DNA of 31,077 bases, taken from assembly GCA_964511645.1 (NCBI GenBank), contig CAZEGV010000032.1:1-31077 (forward strand), in the 5' to 3' direction. Origin of the DNA: CAZEGV01 sp964511645 (GTDB taxonomy: Bacteria; Bacteroidota; Bacteroidia; Cytophagales; JAAEPT01). A model generated the notes under the pieces. It had not been told where the DNA came from. It made no database searches and saw only the letters and a list, made by a program, of their open reading frames with translations. The position numbers were made by a program, and so were the translations under genes. Within the stretch, counting starts at the first letter, position 1; the number at the start of each line of letters is the position of its first letter. This document shows, piece after piece, positions 7,336 to 16,175 of this stretch.

Positions 7336-9765
7336 TTGACCGAAAACAAGAGAAGCACTGTGGTAAACGATATAAAAAAACGCTTTGGCATTAGCCGAGA
7401 AGACATCCTACGAGACTTACGAATTTGCTATGAAAGCAGAGAAATAGGAGCGTTAGGTAGTAAAGAAGTATTCCTAGGAAAAGCTTCTTTCGGCGTATTT
7501 GGCGGTGGTAAAGAGCTGCCACAAGTTGTCATGGCACATTTTTTTAAAAACGGGGATTTTCGCTCTGGTTATTACCGAGATCAAACATTTATGTTTGCCA
7601 TTGATGCCATGACACCAGAGCATATTTTTGCACAACTATATGCTCATCCCGACATCAAGCACGAACCTTCAGGAGCGGCACGAATGATGCCGGGACACTT
7701 TAGCACAGCCCTTATCAACAAAGACGGGTCTTGGAAGAATCACACTCAACTCAAAAATTCTAGTGCAGACCTCTCTCCCACTGCATCCCAAATGCCAAGA
7801 GCATTAGGTTTAGCACAAGCCTCCAAGCTATACCGAGAAAACAAAGACCTTCACGCAAACACCAATTTTTCTATCAACGGAAACGAAATCTCTTGGGTAA
7901 CAATTGGTAATGCATCTACATCAGAAGGGATGTTTTTTGAAGCCATCAATGCAGCAGGTGTGCTACAAGTGCCGATGATTACCTGCGTATGGGATGATGA
8001 TTATGGTATCTCTGTCCATAACGACTTACAAACTACCAAGAGCAGTATTTCTAAGGCTTTAAAAGGGTTTCAACAATCAAAAAAAGACAAAGGATTTGAA
8101 ATCATAAGAGTAAAAGGACACGACTATATCGCCTTACTAGAGGCTTTTCAGAAAGCAGAAAAAGTCGCACGAAAAAAACACACCCCTGTCCTTATCCATG
8201 TAACAGAACTCACTCAACCACAAGGACACACAACTTCTGGTTCTCATGAACGATACAAAAGTGAACAACGATTATTATGGGAGCGAGAAAACGATTGTAT
8301 CAAGCGATTTACCGAATGGATTATTGATAACAAAATTGCTAGTATTGAAGAAATTAAAACGATTATTTCGGATAGTCAAGAGACAATCAAAAAAAACCGA
8401 AACGATGCATGGAAGTCTTTTAGAAAATCCATCAATGATGACCTAAGCGAAGCAGAAAACCTAGTACAAAATCTGGCTTCAGTTTCTTCTAACAAAGACA
8501 TCATCACACATTCTTTCAAACAATTCTTACAAGATGAATACATAGTAAGAAAAAACATTGTACAAGGAATAAAAGAAGTACTAAGACTTACTCACAAAAG
8601 CAATTCCCCAAAAAGATTAGCCTTAATCCAATGGAAGAACAACATGAAAGAGTTGAACAGAAAGAGATACAGCTCAGATTTATATAATAAATTTAATGAT
8701 TCAGCGCTCAAAATACCTGCTATAAACCCCATATATTCTAATAATAGCCCTCTACTTGATGGTCATCAGATACTACAAAAATTCTTTGATGGAGTATTTG
8801 CTAAAGACCCTAACATATTCACATTTGGAGAAGACACTGGTATAATTGGAGATGTCAACCAAGGAATGGCTGGTATGCAAGCAAAATATGGGGAGTTAAG
8901 GGTTCAAGATACTGGAATCCGTGAATGTACGATACTAGGGCAGGCAATTGGCACAGCAATGAGAGGGCTTAGACCTATCGCCGAAATTCAATATGTAGAT
9001 TACCTCATGTATGCTATTCAAATCATTTCGGATGACTTAGCCACTGTACATTACAGATCTGCTGGGCAACAAAAATCTCCCGTTATTATTCGTACTAGAG
9101 GGCATCGTCTACAAGGAGTTTGGCATGCAGGATCGCCTTTGGGTACAATTCTTAACGCCATACGAGGAGTACGAGTTTGCGTACCTCGTAATATGGTACA
9201 AGCAGCAGGAATGTACAATACCTTATTAAAAGGAAGCGACCCAGGTTTAGTAATAGAATGTCTTAACGCTTACCGAAAAAAAGAAATTCTTCCTGATAAT
9301 ATTGCTGATTATACTGCACCGCTAGGGCAAGTGGAAATACTAAGAGAAGGAACAGATCTCACCATCGTTACTTATGGTGCGATGTGCCAAGTTTGCCTAG
9401 ATGGAGCAAAAGAACTTGCGAAGCAAGGTATTGATGTAGAGGTAATTGATGTAAGAACCTTACTCCCTTTTGATTTGGACAATACCATTGTGAAGTCTAT
9501 TAAAAAGACAAACAGAGTGTTATTTGCTGACGAAGATGTACCGGGGGGGTCTACTGCATATATGCTACAAAAAGTAATAGAGAAGGAAGATGCTTACCAT
9601 TATTTAGACAGTAAACCTCGCACAATTCACTCTTGGGCTCATCGCCCTGCTTACGGAGTAGATGGAGATTATTTCTCTAAGCCTAATGCTGACGACATCT
9701 TTGACTGGGTATACGAAATGATGACGGAAGTTAATCCCGAGAAATTTCCAACGATGTACAAATAA
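7336..9765 (+). CDS. Fused alpha/beta E1 component of a 2-oxoacid (branched-chain-type) dehydrogenase
   Basis: Thiamine-diphosphate-dependent decarboxylase (E1) of a 2-oxoisovalerate/2-oxoacid dehydrogenase complex, with alpha and beta subunits fused in one 809-residue chain. The alpha half (to about residue 380) carries the SGYYRDQTF and GHF regions and the ThDP site at 191-224; the beta half (about 470-809) has FGEDTGIIGDVNQG, IGTAMRGLRPIAEIQY, the HAGSPLG region and the transketolase C-terminal domain (LTIVTYGAM, VEVIDVRTLLPFD, EDVPGGSTA). The ThDP motif is altered: GDG..NN is GNA..DD here. The longest frame starts at TTG 7336, which overlaps a possible -7 box; GTG at 7360 after a purine-rich stretch is an equally good start. 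No E2 or E3 gene is adjacent, so those subunits must be elsewhere. Which 2-oxoacid it uses is not decidable. Confidence 0.88.
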   Translation: MTENKRSTVVNDIKKRFGISREDILRDLRICYESREIGALGSKEVFLGKASFGVFGGGKELPQVVMAHFFKNGDFRSGYYRDQTFMFAIDAMTPEHIFAQLYAHPDIKHEPSGAARMMPGHFSTALINKDGSWKNHTQLKNSSADLSPTASQMPRALGLAQASKLYRENKDLHANTNFSINGNEISWVTIGNASTSEGMFFEAINAAGVLQVPMITCVWDDDYGISVHNDLQTTKSSISKALKGFQQSKKDKGFEIIRVKGHDYIALLEAFQKAEKVARKKHTPVLIHVTELTQPQGHTTSGSHERYKSEQRLLWERENDCIKRFTEWIIDNKIASIEEIKTIISDSQETIKKNRNDAWKSFRKSINDDLSEAENLVQNLASVSSNKDIITHSFKQFLQDEYIVRKNIVQGIKEVLRLTHKSNSPKRLALIQWKNNMKELNRKRYSSDLYNKFNDSALKIPAINPIYSNNSPLLDGHQILQKFFDGVFAKDPNIFTFGEDTGIIGDVNQGMAGMQAKYGELRVQDTGIRECTILGQAIGTAMRGLRPIAEIQYVDYLMYAIQIISDDLATVHYRSAGQQKSPVIIRTRGHRLQGVWHAGSPLGTILNAIRGVRVCVPRNMVQAAGMYNTLLKGSDPGLVIECLNAYRKKEILPDNIADYTAPLGQVEILREGTDLTIVTYGAMCQVCLDGAKELAKQGIDVEVIDVRTLLPFDLDNTIVKSIKKTNRVLFADEDVPGGSTAYMLQKVIEKEDAYHYLDSKPRTIHSWAHRPAYGVDGDYFSKPNADDIFDWVYEMMTEVNPEKFPTMYK

Positions 9766-9779
9766 ACTATAATATGGTA

Positions 9780-10922
9780 TTATTCTCTATTTAGAAGCTC
9801 TTCCAAGTATTGTGATTTGATTTTATAACGAGATTTAATCTCCGCTATCTTTTCATTTGTTCTAGTTAATTTTTCTTTGGATTTTTCTCCTACAATCATC
9901 ACGTTCTTATGCGTATGCTCAGAAGAGATAAATTCAAAAACCTTGGTTTTGTATTGATTATCTTGCAATAACAAAGCCCTAATGGTGTCTGTAACCATCT
10001 CAAAGGTCCGCTCTTTATAAATTCCGTGTTTAAGTAGCGGGTCTTCAAATGAAATACCTTTTAATTGCTGACGGACTTGCTTGTGACAACAAGGAGCACA
10101 AACTACAATATCTGCCTTAGCTGTAATCGCTTTATATAATGCATCATCAGTAGCTGTATCACAAGCATGTAGAGCAATGAGCATATTTAATTCCGCTACT
10201 TCTATGTTTTGGATATAATCTGCTTCAAAACTCAAGCCTTTAAAATCACAATCTTTTGCTATGGCATTGCATTGATTCACTAAAGACTCCCGAAGCTCTA
10301 CCCCCAGTACCTGAGCTTTTACCTGTAATACATTTACCAAATAATCGTATAAAGCAAAAGTCAAATAACCTTTACCTGAACCCATATCAATTACGGTAAA
10401 TGGTGTGCTAGTGTTTTTAGGGATAAGTCCTTCTATGATTTCCAGAAATTTATTTATCTGACGGTACTTATCTGCCATACTCGGCACTAACTGTCCTTCT
10501 TTAGTACTTACACCCAAATAACGGAGATATGGACGGTCAAGTGACACTCTTTTTATTTTCTGCTTATCATGACTAGTGTCCATTGTTTCATTCTCGATTT
10601 TTTCTTTTCTAATTAAATATTTATCCTTTTTAGATTGCTGAAAAAAAATAGTCTCTTTTTCTAAAAATAATGTAGCGGATTTAAACGTTTTTTTTAACAA
10701 TATTTCAACTACTGTTATTGCCTCATCTTTCGTATAATTTTTTACTTGGTCATTGGTCTCATAACGATAAGTAAAAGAATATCGATTTTCATCTTTTATA
10801 AAAACCTTTCTCACATAAACATTTTTTAACTCCCCCGATTTACTATATGTCTTGCTTAAAGTCATTTTTACAAATGACTGATTCAATAATGAATCAAATA
10901 AATATTTCGAAAACTTTTCCAT
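9780..10922 (-). CDS. SAM-dependent methyltransferase (Methyltransf_32-like)
   Basis: A 380-residue cytoplasmic protein. The N-terminal 130 residues are a separate, Lys-rich domain of unknown role; the C-terminal part is a Rossmann methyltransferase with motif I VIDMGSGKGYLTFAL, an acidic GVELRE motif II, ALHACDTATD, and CAPCCHKQVRQQL, a Cys/His block I associate with the PF13679 family (relatives of METTL25/TRMT13-type proteins). The substrate is probably RNA or protein, but this is not readable. The ATG at 10922 is chosen; an extension to 10940 would use TTG and adds only six residues. It converges on the E1 gene with 14 bp between stop codons and no room for a separate terminator. Confidence 0.8.
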   Translation of the reverse strand: MEKFSKYLFDSLLNQSFVKMTLSKTYSKSGELKNVYVRKVFIKDENRYSFTYRYETNDQVKNYTKDEAITVVEILLKKTFKSATLFLEKETIFFQQSKKDKYLIRKEKIENETMDTSHDKQKIKRVSLDRPYLRYLGVSTKEGQLVPSMADKYRQINKFLEIIEGLIPKNTSTPFTVIDMGSGKGYLTFALYDYLVNVLQVKAQVLGVELRESLVNQCNAIAKDCDFKGLSFEADYIQNIEVAELNMLIALHACDTATDDALYKAITAKADIVVCAPCCHKQVRQQLKGISFEDPLLKHGIYKERTFEMVTDTIRALLLQDNQYKTKVFEFISSEHTHKNVMIVGEKSKEKLTRTNEKIAEIKSRYKIKSQYLEELLNRE

Positions 10923-11230
10923 AACACAAAAAAACACCAAATAATATAGAATATTGATAGTTCAAAAAAAAACATTTTAAATTTTTACAAAAAAGTGGGT
11001 TTACTGCTTGTAAATTAGGTGTTTCACGAGAAAAAATACTAAAAAAATCAACTAATAATTAAATAGATAAACAAAAAGCTTCTACCGACAAGTAGTTTTA
11101 CTTCAACAAAAATGTAATAATTAAATAAAATATTTAACAATAAGATAACATTCTATTTTTGGATTGAATACATTCACAGAATATTTGAAATACCACTATC
11201 AAAAAATGATGTACTAACATCATAACAATA
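10923..11230. other. AT-rich intergenic region between divergent methyltransferase and ClC genes
   Basis: No gene is visible. TATTTTTG at 11154-11161 matches the Bacteroidota -7 box and lies 70 bp before the ClC start, but the expected TTG 19-20 bp further upstream is absent (TTTAAC instead). A short inverted pair, CTAC and GTAG, surrounds CGACAA near 11083. Confidence 0.35.
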
Positions 11231-13000
11231 ATGAGTCGAGGAATTATAAAATTTAATATCTGGAGTAGAAAGCACATCCAAGCTGACCATTTATTAACCG
11301 TACTAAGTGTTATAGTTGGACTTTTGTCTGGGATTGGGGCAGTAATTATCAAAAATGCTGTACATCTCATACAAAGCTTAATCCATAATAACATTCCTAC
11401 GGATGTAAATAACTATTGGTATTTTGTATTTCCTGCCATAGGAATTTTTCTTGCAATTATTTTTATGAAATATATCCTCCGACAAAAAGTTGGACATGGT
11501 ATTCCTTCAGTACTTTACGCCATATCCAAAAATAGAGGGGTAATGAAAATTCACGACACTTTTTCTTCTATTATCACCAGTGCCTTAACTGTTGGTTTTG
11601 GTGGTTCTGCTGGGTTAGAAGGACCTACCGTAGCTACAGGTGGTGCTATCGGTGCCAATTTTGCGAAATTATTTCACCTCACAAAAAGAGAAAAAGCTTT
11701 ATTACTTGGCTGTGCCAGTGCTGCTGCGATGTCTGCTATTTTCAAATCCCCTATTGCGGGGGTTGTCTTTGCTTTAGAGGTTATTATGATTGATTTAACT
11801 ACTCGATCAGTTACGCCAATTTTATTTGCATCCCTTACAGGTTATCTTACGTCTTTTTGGTTTTGGGGTGGAGATGTTTTATATCCGTTTACACTCACAA
11901 GTGATTTTGCAATAGATGAAGTTCCTTATTATATTGGCTTAGGGATATTTACTGGCTTGATGGCGGTACATTTTACACGAACTTACGTATTCACCAATAC
12001 TGTTTTTGACAAACTAACTAAACAGCGTTACAAATTCATCATTGGTGCATTCCTTTTGGGTGGTTTGATATTCATATTCCCATCTCTCTACGGAGAAGGT
12101 TATGAATCTATCAACATGAGTCTAAATGGTGATTATAGTTATTTGTTTAAAAACAGTCTTTTTGAGAATTTTCAAGATAATATCATTGTTATTATTGCCT
12201 TATTTTTTTCTGTAATAATGCTCAAATCTATTGCTACTGCACTTACCTTTAACGCTGGTGGAATTGGCGGAATATTTGCCCCTACATTATTTATTGGTGC
12301 AAACTCGGGCTTATTTTTTGCTAAAATCACCGACTATTTTAATATCGCTAAAATATCACCTAGTAATTCGGCATTAGTTGCTATGGCAGGACTTATTGCT
12401 GGAGTGTTGCACGCTCCACTTACTGGCATATTCTTAATTAGTGAAATCACTCATGGTTATGGTTTGTTTATGCCAATTATGATTGTGGCAGGGATTTCTT
12501 ATGTAACAGTAAGAATTTTTGAAAAGAATAATGTCTATACCATTCAGCTTGCTAAAAGAGGGGAGTTAATGACCCATCATGCTGATCAGAATTTATTGAT
12601 GCAAATGAATGTTAATGATATATTAGAGACTAATTTTGCACAAATAAACCCTAGCGACACTTTAGGACAACTTGTAAAAGAAATTTCGACATCAAATTGT
12701 AACACTTATCCTATCGTTAATCAAGAAGGTGTGTTTTTAGGTTCTGTATCTTTAGATAGGATTCGTAAGATAATGTTTGACACTAGTCAGTATGAAAAAA
12801 CTACAGTGATAGAACTTATGGAATTCCCTCGTGTAACTGCTGACAAAAACGATACAATGGAAACCATTGCAACCAAAATACAGAAAAGCAGTGAGTTTAA
12901 TATTGTTGTGCTTGATGGAGACAAGTATGTTGGTTACATATCACGAGCTAACTTATTCTCTCGTTACAGAAGTATGCTTAAAGAAGTTTCTGAGTACTAA
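11231..13000 (+). CDS. ClC-family chloride channel/transporter with C-terminal CBS domains
   Basis: Integral inner-membrane anion channel or Cl-/H+ antiporter. The 589-residue protein has the ClC fold over about residues 20-440 and a CBS pair (about 450-585, with blocks NDILETNFAQINPSD and VIELMEFPRVTADKND) that in the family senses nucleotides. Selectivity-filter segments are visible: GHGIPS (88-93, Ser of GSGIP replaced by His), GSAGLEGPT (gating Glu130) and GGIGGIFAP. At the position of the E. coli ClC proton glutamate Glu203 the protein has Val184 (FALEVIM), as in animal ClC channels, so pure channel activity is possible. It starts at ATG 11231. Its 3' end overlaps the convergent helicase gene by 4 bp. 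Confidence 0.92.
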   Translation: MSRGIIKFNIWSRKHIQADHLLTVLSVIVGLLSGIGAVIIKNAVHLIQSLIHNNIPTDVNNYWYFVFPAIGIFLAIIFMKYILRQKVGHGIPSVLYAISKNRGVMKIHDTFSSIITSALTVGFGGSAGLEGPTVATGGAIGANFAKLFHLTKREKALLLGCASAAAMSAIFKSPIAGVVFALEVIMIDLTTRSVTPILFASLTGYLTSFWFWGGDVLYPFTLTSDFAIDEVPYYIGLGIFTGLMAVHFTRTYVFTNTVFDKLTKQRYKFIIGAFLLGGLIFIFPSLYGEGYESINMSLNGDYSYLFKNSLFENFQDNIIVIIALFFSVIMLKSIATALTFNAGGIGGIFAPTLFIGANSGLFFAKITDYFNIAKISPSNSALVAMAGLIAGVLHAPLTGIFLISEITHGYGLFMPIMIVAGISYVTVRIFEKNNVYTIQLAKRGELMTHHADQNLLMQMNVNDILETNFAQINPSDTLGQLVKEISTSNCNTYPIVNQEGVFLGSVSLDRIRKIMFDTSQYEKTTVIELMEFPRVTADKNDTMETIATKIQKSSEFNIVVLDGDKYVGYISRANLFSRYRSMLKEVSEY

Positions 13001-14268
13001 CGTCTTCCGCCACCACTATTATTTCTTCTTCCTCTATTACTGCTACTCCCCGACTTATTTCCACCACCTTTATAGCCACCACCACCTCTGCTACCTTTGT
13101 AGCTAGGTTTGTCTTCTTTCTCTGGAGTGTTGTTTTGAGGTTCAAATCCTTCAATAGTTTTTAGGTCAAACTTCATTTTGAGTAATTTCTCAATGCTCTT
13201 AGAATATTCCACTTCATCTACACTAACTAAAGAAATAGCATCACCACTAGCCCCTGCACGACCTGTACGTCCAATTCTGTGTACATAATCTTCGGCTATA
13301 TTAGGTAATTCATAGTTAATCACGTAAGGAAGTAACGGAATGTCCAAACCTCTTGCTGCTATATCCGTTGCTACCAAGACTCTTATTGATCCATCCTTAA
13401 ACCCTGCCAATGCTTTTGTTCTCGCATTTTGGCTTTTATTCCCGTGAATAGCCGCAGACGTAATGTCTTTTTTATTCAATTTTTCGCTCAGTCGATTAGC
13501 TCCGTGCTTGGTTCTAGTAAAAATCAGAACTTGCTCCCACTTACCTTCTGATATCAATTTGATTGTTAAAGAAGTTTTAGCTCCTTTATCTACTCTGTAC
13601 ATCGTTTGATTTACACGATCTGCTGTAGTGTTTTGAGGAGCTGCTTCTACCGATATTGGATTTTGTAAAATCCCGTTGGCTAGTCTTTTTATATCTTTAG
13701 AGAAGGTCGCCGAAAACATTAAATTTTGACGTCTTTTCGGTAAGAACTCCATGATTTTATTAATATCTCTTACAAACCCCATGTCAAGCATTCTGTCTGC
13801 TTCGTCTAGGACAAATACTTCTATATCGGCAAGTGATAGCATCCCTTGGTTATGTAAATCTAATAATCGCCCAGGTGTTGCTACTAAGATATCAACTCCT
13901 TTGCGTAAGAGGTCAATTTGTGGGTTAGCTGCCACTCCACCAAACATCACCATTGATTTTATTTCGGGTAGGAAGGCACTGTATTCTTTTATGTTTTCAA
14001 AAATCTGAGCGGCAAGTTCTCTAGTAGGAGTTAAAATAAGGGATTTTATTTTTCTCTTTTTACCTGTGTCTTTTTTGGCAATGATTTGTAAAATTGGTAA
14101 CACAAAACCTGCTGTTTTTCCAGTTCCTGTTTGTGCTGATGCCATAACATCTTTTCCTTTTAAGATTTCAGGAATTGCTTTGGTTTGTATCACTGATGGT
14201 TTTGTGTACCCTTTTTTAGCAATTGCTTTTAATAAATTCTCTGATAATCCTAATGAGTCAAATGACAT
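12997..14268 (-). CDS. rhlE: RhlE-like DEAD-box RNA helicase
   Basis: ATP-dependent RNA helicase of RNA turnover, ribosome assembly or cold adaptation. The protein (423 residues from ATG 14268) carries the Q motif (GYTKPSVIQTKAIP), Walker A AQTGTGKT, PTRELA, DEAD box VLDEADRMLD, FSATFS (SAT motif), ARGLD and HRIGRTGR in order. The C-terminal 40 residues are a low-complexity Gly/Ser/Arg/Lys tail (GGGGYKGGGNKSG..RGRR) like the RGG-type RNA-binding tails of RhlE proteins. The ATG at 14268 (MSFDSLGLSENLL) is preferred over an upstream TTG at 14301 because it gives the usual family N terminus and follows an AGAAAAGG purine stretch. It is monocistronic and convergent with the ClC gene; the 4-bp overlap leaves no terminator between them. 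Confidence 0.92.
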   Translation of the reverse strand: MSFDSLGLSENLLKAIAKKGYTKPSVIQTKAIPEILKGKDVMASAQTGTGKTAGFVLPILQIIAKKDTGKKRKIKSLILTPTRELAAQIFENIKEYSAFLPEIKSMVMFGGVAANPQIDLLRKGVDILVATPGRLLDLHNQGMLSLADIEVFVLDEADRMLDMGFVRDINKIMEFLPKRRQNLMFSATFSKDIKRLANGILQNPISVEAAPQNTTADRVNQTMYRVDKGAKTSLTIKLISEGKWEQVLIFTRTKHGANRLSEKLNKKDITSAAIHGNKSQNARTKALAGFKDGSIRVLVATDIAARGLDIPLLPYVINYELPNIAEDYVHRIGRTGRAGASGDAISLVSVDEVEYSKSIEKLLKMKFDLKTIEGFEPQNNTPEKEDKPSYKGSRGGGGYKGGGNKSGSSSNRGRRNNSGGGRR

Positions 14269-14360
14269 ACCTTTTCTTTTAATTTCGTTGTAATCCCACA
14301 AGTTAGGCTTAATTTTAGGAATACTTAAATAATACCTAACTATTTTGATTATAGTAGAAA

Positions 14361-14433
14361 GGTCGGCTTAGGGGTAGCAGTGGAAATCCTTCCCGATTTT
14401 TCATCGGGAAGATTGGGAACGAATAGCCCGACC
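14361..14433 (+). repeat. REP-like intergenic repeat, copy B
   Basis: Outer arms GGTCGGCTTA (14361-14370) and TAGCCCGACC (14424-14433) can pair; inside them are the conserved GGGGTAGCAGTGGAAATCC and GGGAACGAATAGCCCGACC blocks and a perfect 9-bp hairpin CTTCCCGAT (14389-14397) with ATCGGGAAG (14403-14411). A second imperfect hairpin follows at 14434-14458 (CTCAC..GTGAG). It is in the gap between the promoter region of the DEAD-box gene and the 3' end of the epimerase gene. Confidence 0.72.
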
Positions 14434-14479
14434 TCACGAGCTTTTTTAGCGAGTGAGGGAAGCCCCAAACATTCTTATA

Positions 14480-15412
14480 TTAAAAACTAAATGCTCTATT
14501 GGTCATCTTAACGATGTCATCATGGAGTTCTATTTTTCTGTCAAATGTTAAATATTTATCAAATTTGGTATTAAGGTTTACTTGCAAGTTTCTTAACCCT
14601 ATATGTTGGTTGATAAATATAAATTCTAGGCTTGGATAAAGTGCTTTGAAGGTATCCACCAAATCAAGGATAGATGCGTTGCGTTGTACTAAATTGTAAA
14701 CTCCGCTTTCTACATCACCTTGTACGACTCTAATCATGCCTTTCACTACATGATTAAGATGAACAAATGACCGCATTTGCTTCCCGCTCCCATGTATAGA
14801 AATGTGGTTATTGAAGTGAGACTCGAATAAAAAATTATTAATTACAGAGTCAAACCTAATGGCTGGACTATAACCGTAAACACTACTAGCACGCAATACA
14901 ACTACGTTTAGCTTGTCGGACAATCTCAAAACATGCTCCTCTCCTCTCATCTTAGAAATGGCGTAATGGGTACGTGGATTAAGGCGAGACCCCTCTGTTA
15001 ACTCTTCTCCACTATTAGAAAAACCATAAACTCCTGTGCTACTTAAATAAATAAAATGCTTGACGTTGGCTTCTTCGGCAGCATATACTACTTCGGCTGT
15101 TCCCCAATGATTGGTGTGCTCAAATGCATAAGAATCTTGGTGTTCTTCAGCAATATTTACCTTTGCTGCCAAATGATAAACGACATCAGCTCCATCCATT
15201 GCTTTCCGTAGCTTCCTAGAGTCTAACAAGTCTCCTTTTTCAAATTTAACTTTGTCATTGCGCATCAAGTTACTATGGCTAATGAATAAGTTATAATTAC
15301 GATTACTTAGGTTATCGTACACAAGTATCTCTTTTACTTGATCCAACTGTGACAGTTGATAAACTAATTCTGAACCTACATATCCGGCACCACCAGTTAC
15401 TAATACTTTCAT
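14480..15412 (-). CDS. NAD(P)-dependent sugar-nucleotide epimerase/dehydratase-like SDR protein
   Basis: Extended short-chain dehydrogenase of 310 residues. It has the dinucleotide-binding motif TGGAGYVG (residues 6-13), the acidic GDLLD loop, YHLAAKVN, the catalytic triad (Ser in YLSSTGVYG, then YAISK with Tyr and Lys) and the RASSVYGYS block. These place it with UDP-sugar epimerases and related enzymes acting on nucleotide sugars for surface glycans, although the substrate cannot be inferred. It starts only 6 bp after the stop of the APS/PAPS reductase gene, so the two are cotranscribed. That pairing with a sulfur-assimilation enzyme is unusual and may mean a role in a sulfated or sulfur-containing metabolite (inference). 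Confidence 0.85.
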   Translation of the reverse strand: MKVLVTGGAGYVGSELVYQLSQLDQVKEILVYDNLSNRNYNLFISHSNLMRNDKVKFEKGDLLDSRKLRKAMDGADVVYHLAAKVNIAEEHQDSYAFEHTNHWGTAEVVYAAEEANVKHFIYLSSTGVYGFSNSGEELTEGSRLNPRTHYAISKMRGEEHVLRLSDKLNVVVLRASSVYGYSPAIRFDSVINNFLFESHFNNHISIHGSGKQMRSFVHLNHVVKGMIRVVQGDVESGVYNLVQRNASILDLVDTFKALYPSLEFIFINQHIGLRNLQVNLNTKFDKYLTFDRKIELHDDIVKMTNRAFSF

Positions 15413-15418
15413 CTCTAA

Positions 15419-16075
15419 TTATTTTTTAATCAACTCTGTATGTAAACCACACTCGACTTTATTCATTCCGTACCACCTTGTTTCACGTTCTTGCATTTCA
15501 AGGTCAAATTTACGTGTGCAGGGTTCGCAACCAATACTCAAATATCCTTTTTGTACTAATGGATGCTCTGGTAAGTTGTATTCTTTTTGGTAATCATAAA
15601 TCATCTTACTGTTCCAATCTAGCACAGGATGAAATCGCATTGTGTTATGTGGAGCTGGCTGCTCTATTTTCATCACTTTACGTGTAGCACTTTGGTCGGC
15701 TCTCACACCATTTATCCAAATATCATGCTCTACCAAAACCTTATCCATTGGAGAAACCTTGTTGAGGTAACAACAATAGTCAGGGTCAGATGTATACAAC
15801 AATCTTCCTTGTGCATTAATCTGCATGTTTTTGGGAGTGCCCGGTATTAAGTCTACCAAATTTAGACCAAAATCTTCGCTTATTTTGTCCCTAAAAGCAA
15901 TTGTCTCTGGAAAGTGATAACCTGTATTGATGAAATATATAGGTATACTTTTGTCAATCCTACTTAATATATGTAACAATACAATACTATGAGACTGAAA
16001 GGATGAAGAAGTAAATAACTTTTTCCCTTCTGCTTGATAAGCTTCTATTTTATTTTTTATTTCTTCAAACTTCAT
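15419..16075 (-). CDS. cysH: Adenylyl-sulfate / phosphoadenylyl-sulfate reductase (CysH family)
   Basis: Reduces activated sulfate (APS or PAPS) to sulfite in assimilatory sulfate reduction, cytoplasmic. The 218-residue protein has the PP-loop region FTSSSFQSHSIVLLH (about 21-35), the FINTGYHFPET strand, and the C-terminal catalytic ECGLH (Cys209). The four iron-sulfur cysteines of the APS-using subgroup are present: the pair Cys101-Cys102 in DYCCYLNK and Cys183/Cys186 in CEPC. This favours APS over PAPS and a [4Fe-4S] cofactor. It starts at ATG 16075 and is followed 6 bp later by the epimerase gene. No cysD, cysN or sulfite reductase gene lies nearby. A palindrome cluster just upstream (16092-16138) is a candidate operator for sulfur or redox control. 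Confidence 0.9.
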   Translation of the reverse strand: MKFEEIKNKIEAYQAEGKKLFTSSSFQSHSIVLLHILSRIDKSIPIYFINTGYHFPETIAFRDKISEDFGLNLVDLIPGTPKNMQINAQGRLLYTSDPDYCCYLNKVSPMDKVLVEHDIWINGVRADQSATRKVMKIEQPAPHNTMRFHPVLDWNSKMIYDYQKEYNLPEHPLVQKGYLSIGCEPCTRKFDLEMQERETRWYGMNKVECGLHTELIKK

Positions 16076-16091
16076 TCTAATATAATTATTT

Positions 16092-16138
16092 CAGAACATT
16101 ATTCTGTAAATATACAGAATGCAAATAGGAAACAGAAT
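16092..16138. promoter_or_regulatory. Candidate operator: palindrome and repeated CAGAAt motifs before cysH
   Basis: ATTCTGTA (16101-16108) and TACAGAAT (16113-16120) form a perfect 8-bp inverted repeat with a 4-bp spacer, 26 bp upstream of the cysH start codon. The half-site CAGAA recurs at 16092-16096, inverted at 16102-16106, and again at 16115-16119 and 16133-16137. The symmetry suggests a dimeric regulator; its identity is not known. Confidence 0.5.
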
Positions 16139-16139
16139 T

Positions 16140-16175
16140 AATAATGTTTCTTTTGCACTATTTCAAAACATTATT
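16140..16175. terminator. Inverted repeat between the methyltransferase 3' end and cysH
   Basis: AATAATGTTT (16140-16149) pairs with AAACATTATT (16166-16175) over 10 AT-rich positions around a 16-base loop, spanning the methyltransferase stop codon (16171-16173). The stem is weak and lacks a clear T run, so a terminator role is tentative. Confidence 0.3.

Noticed and set aside
9766..9786. The 11-mer TAATATGGTAT shared between this junction and the MITE-like element (5685-5695)
   Set aside because: Only 11 AT-rich bases match, between two stop codons, with no extension on either side; chance is sufficient.
12867..13106. Plus-strand frame of 79 codons at the ClC/helicase junction
   Set aside because: It overlaps the end of ClC in another frame and the antisense of the helicase Gly/Ser/Arg tail; the Tyr/His/Phe-rich composition is that of a shadow frame.
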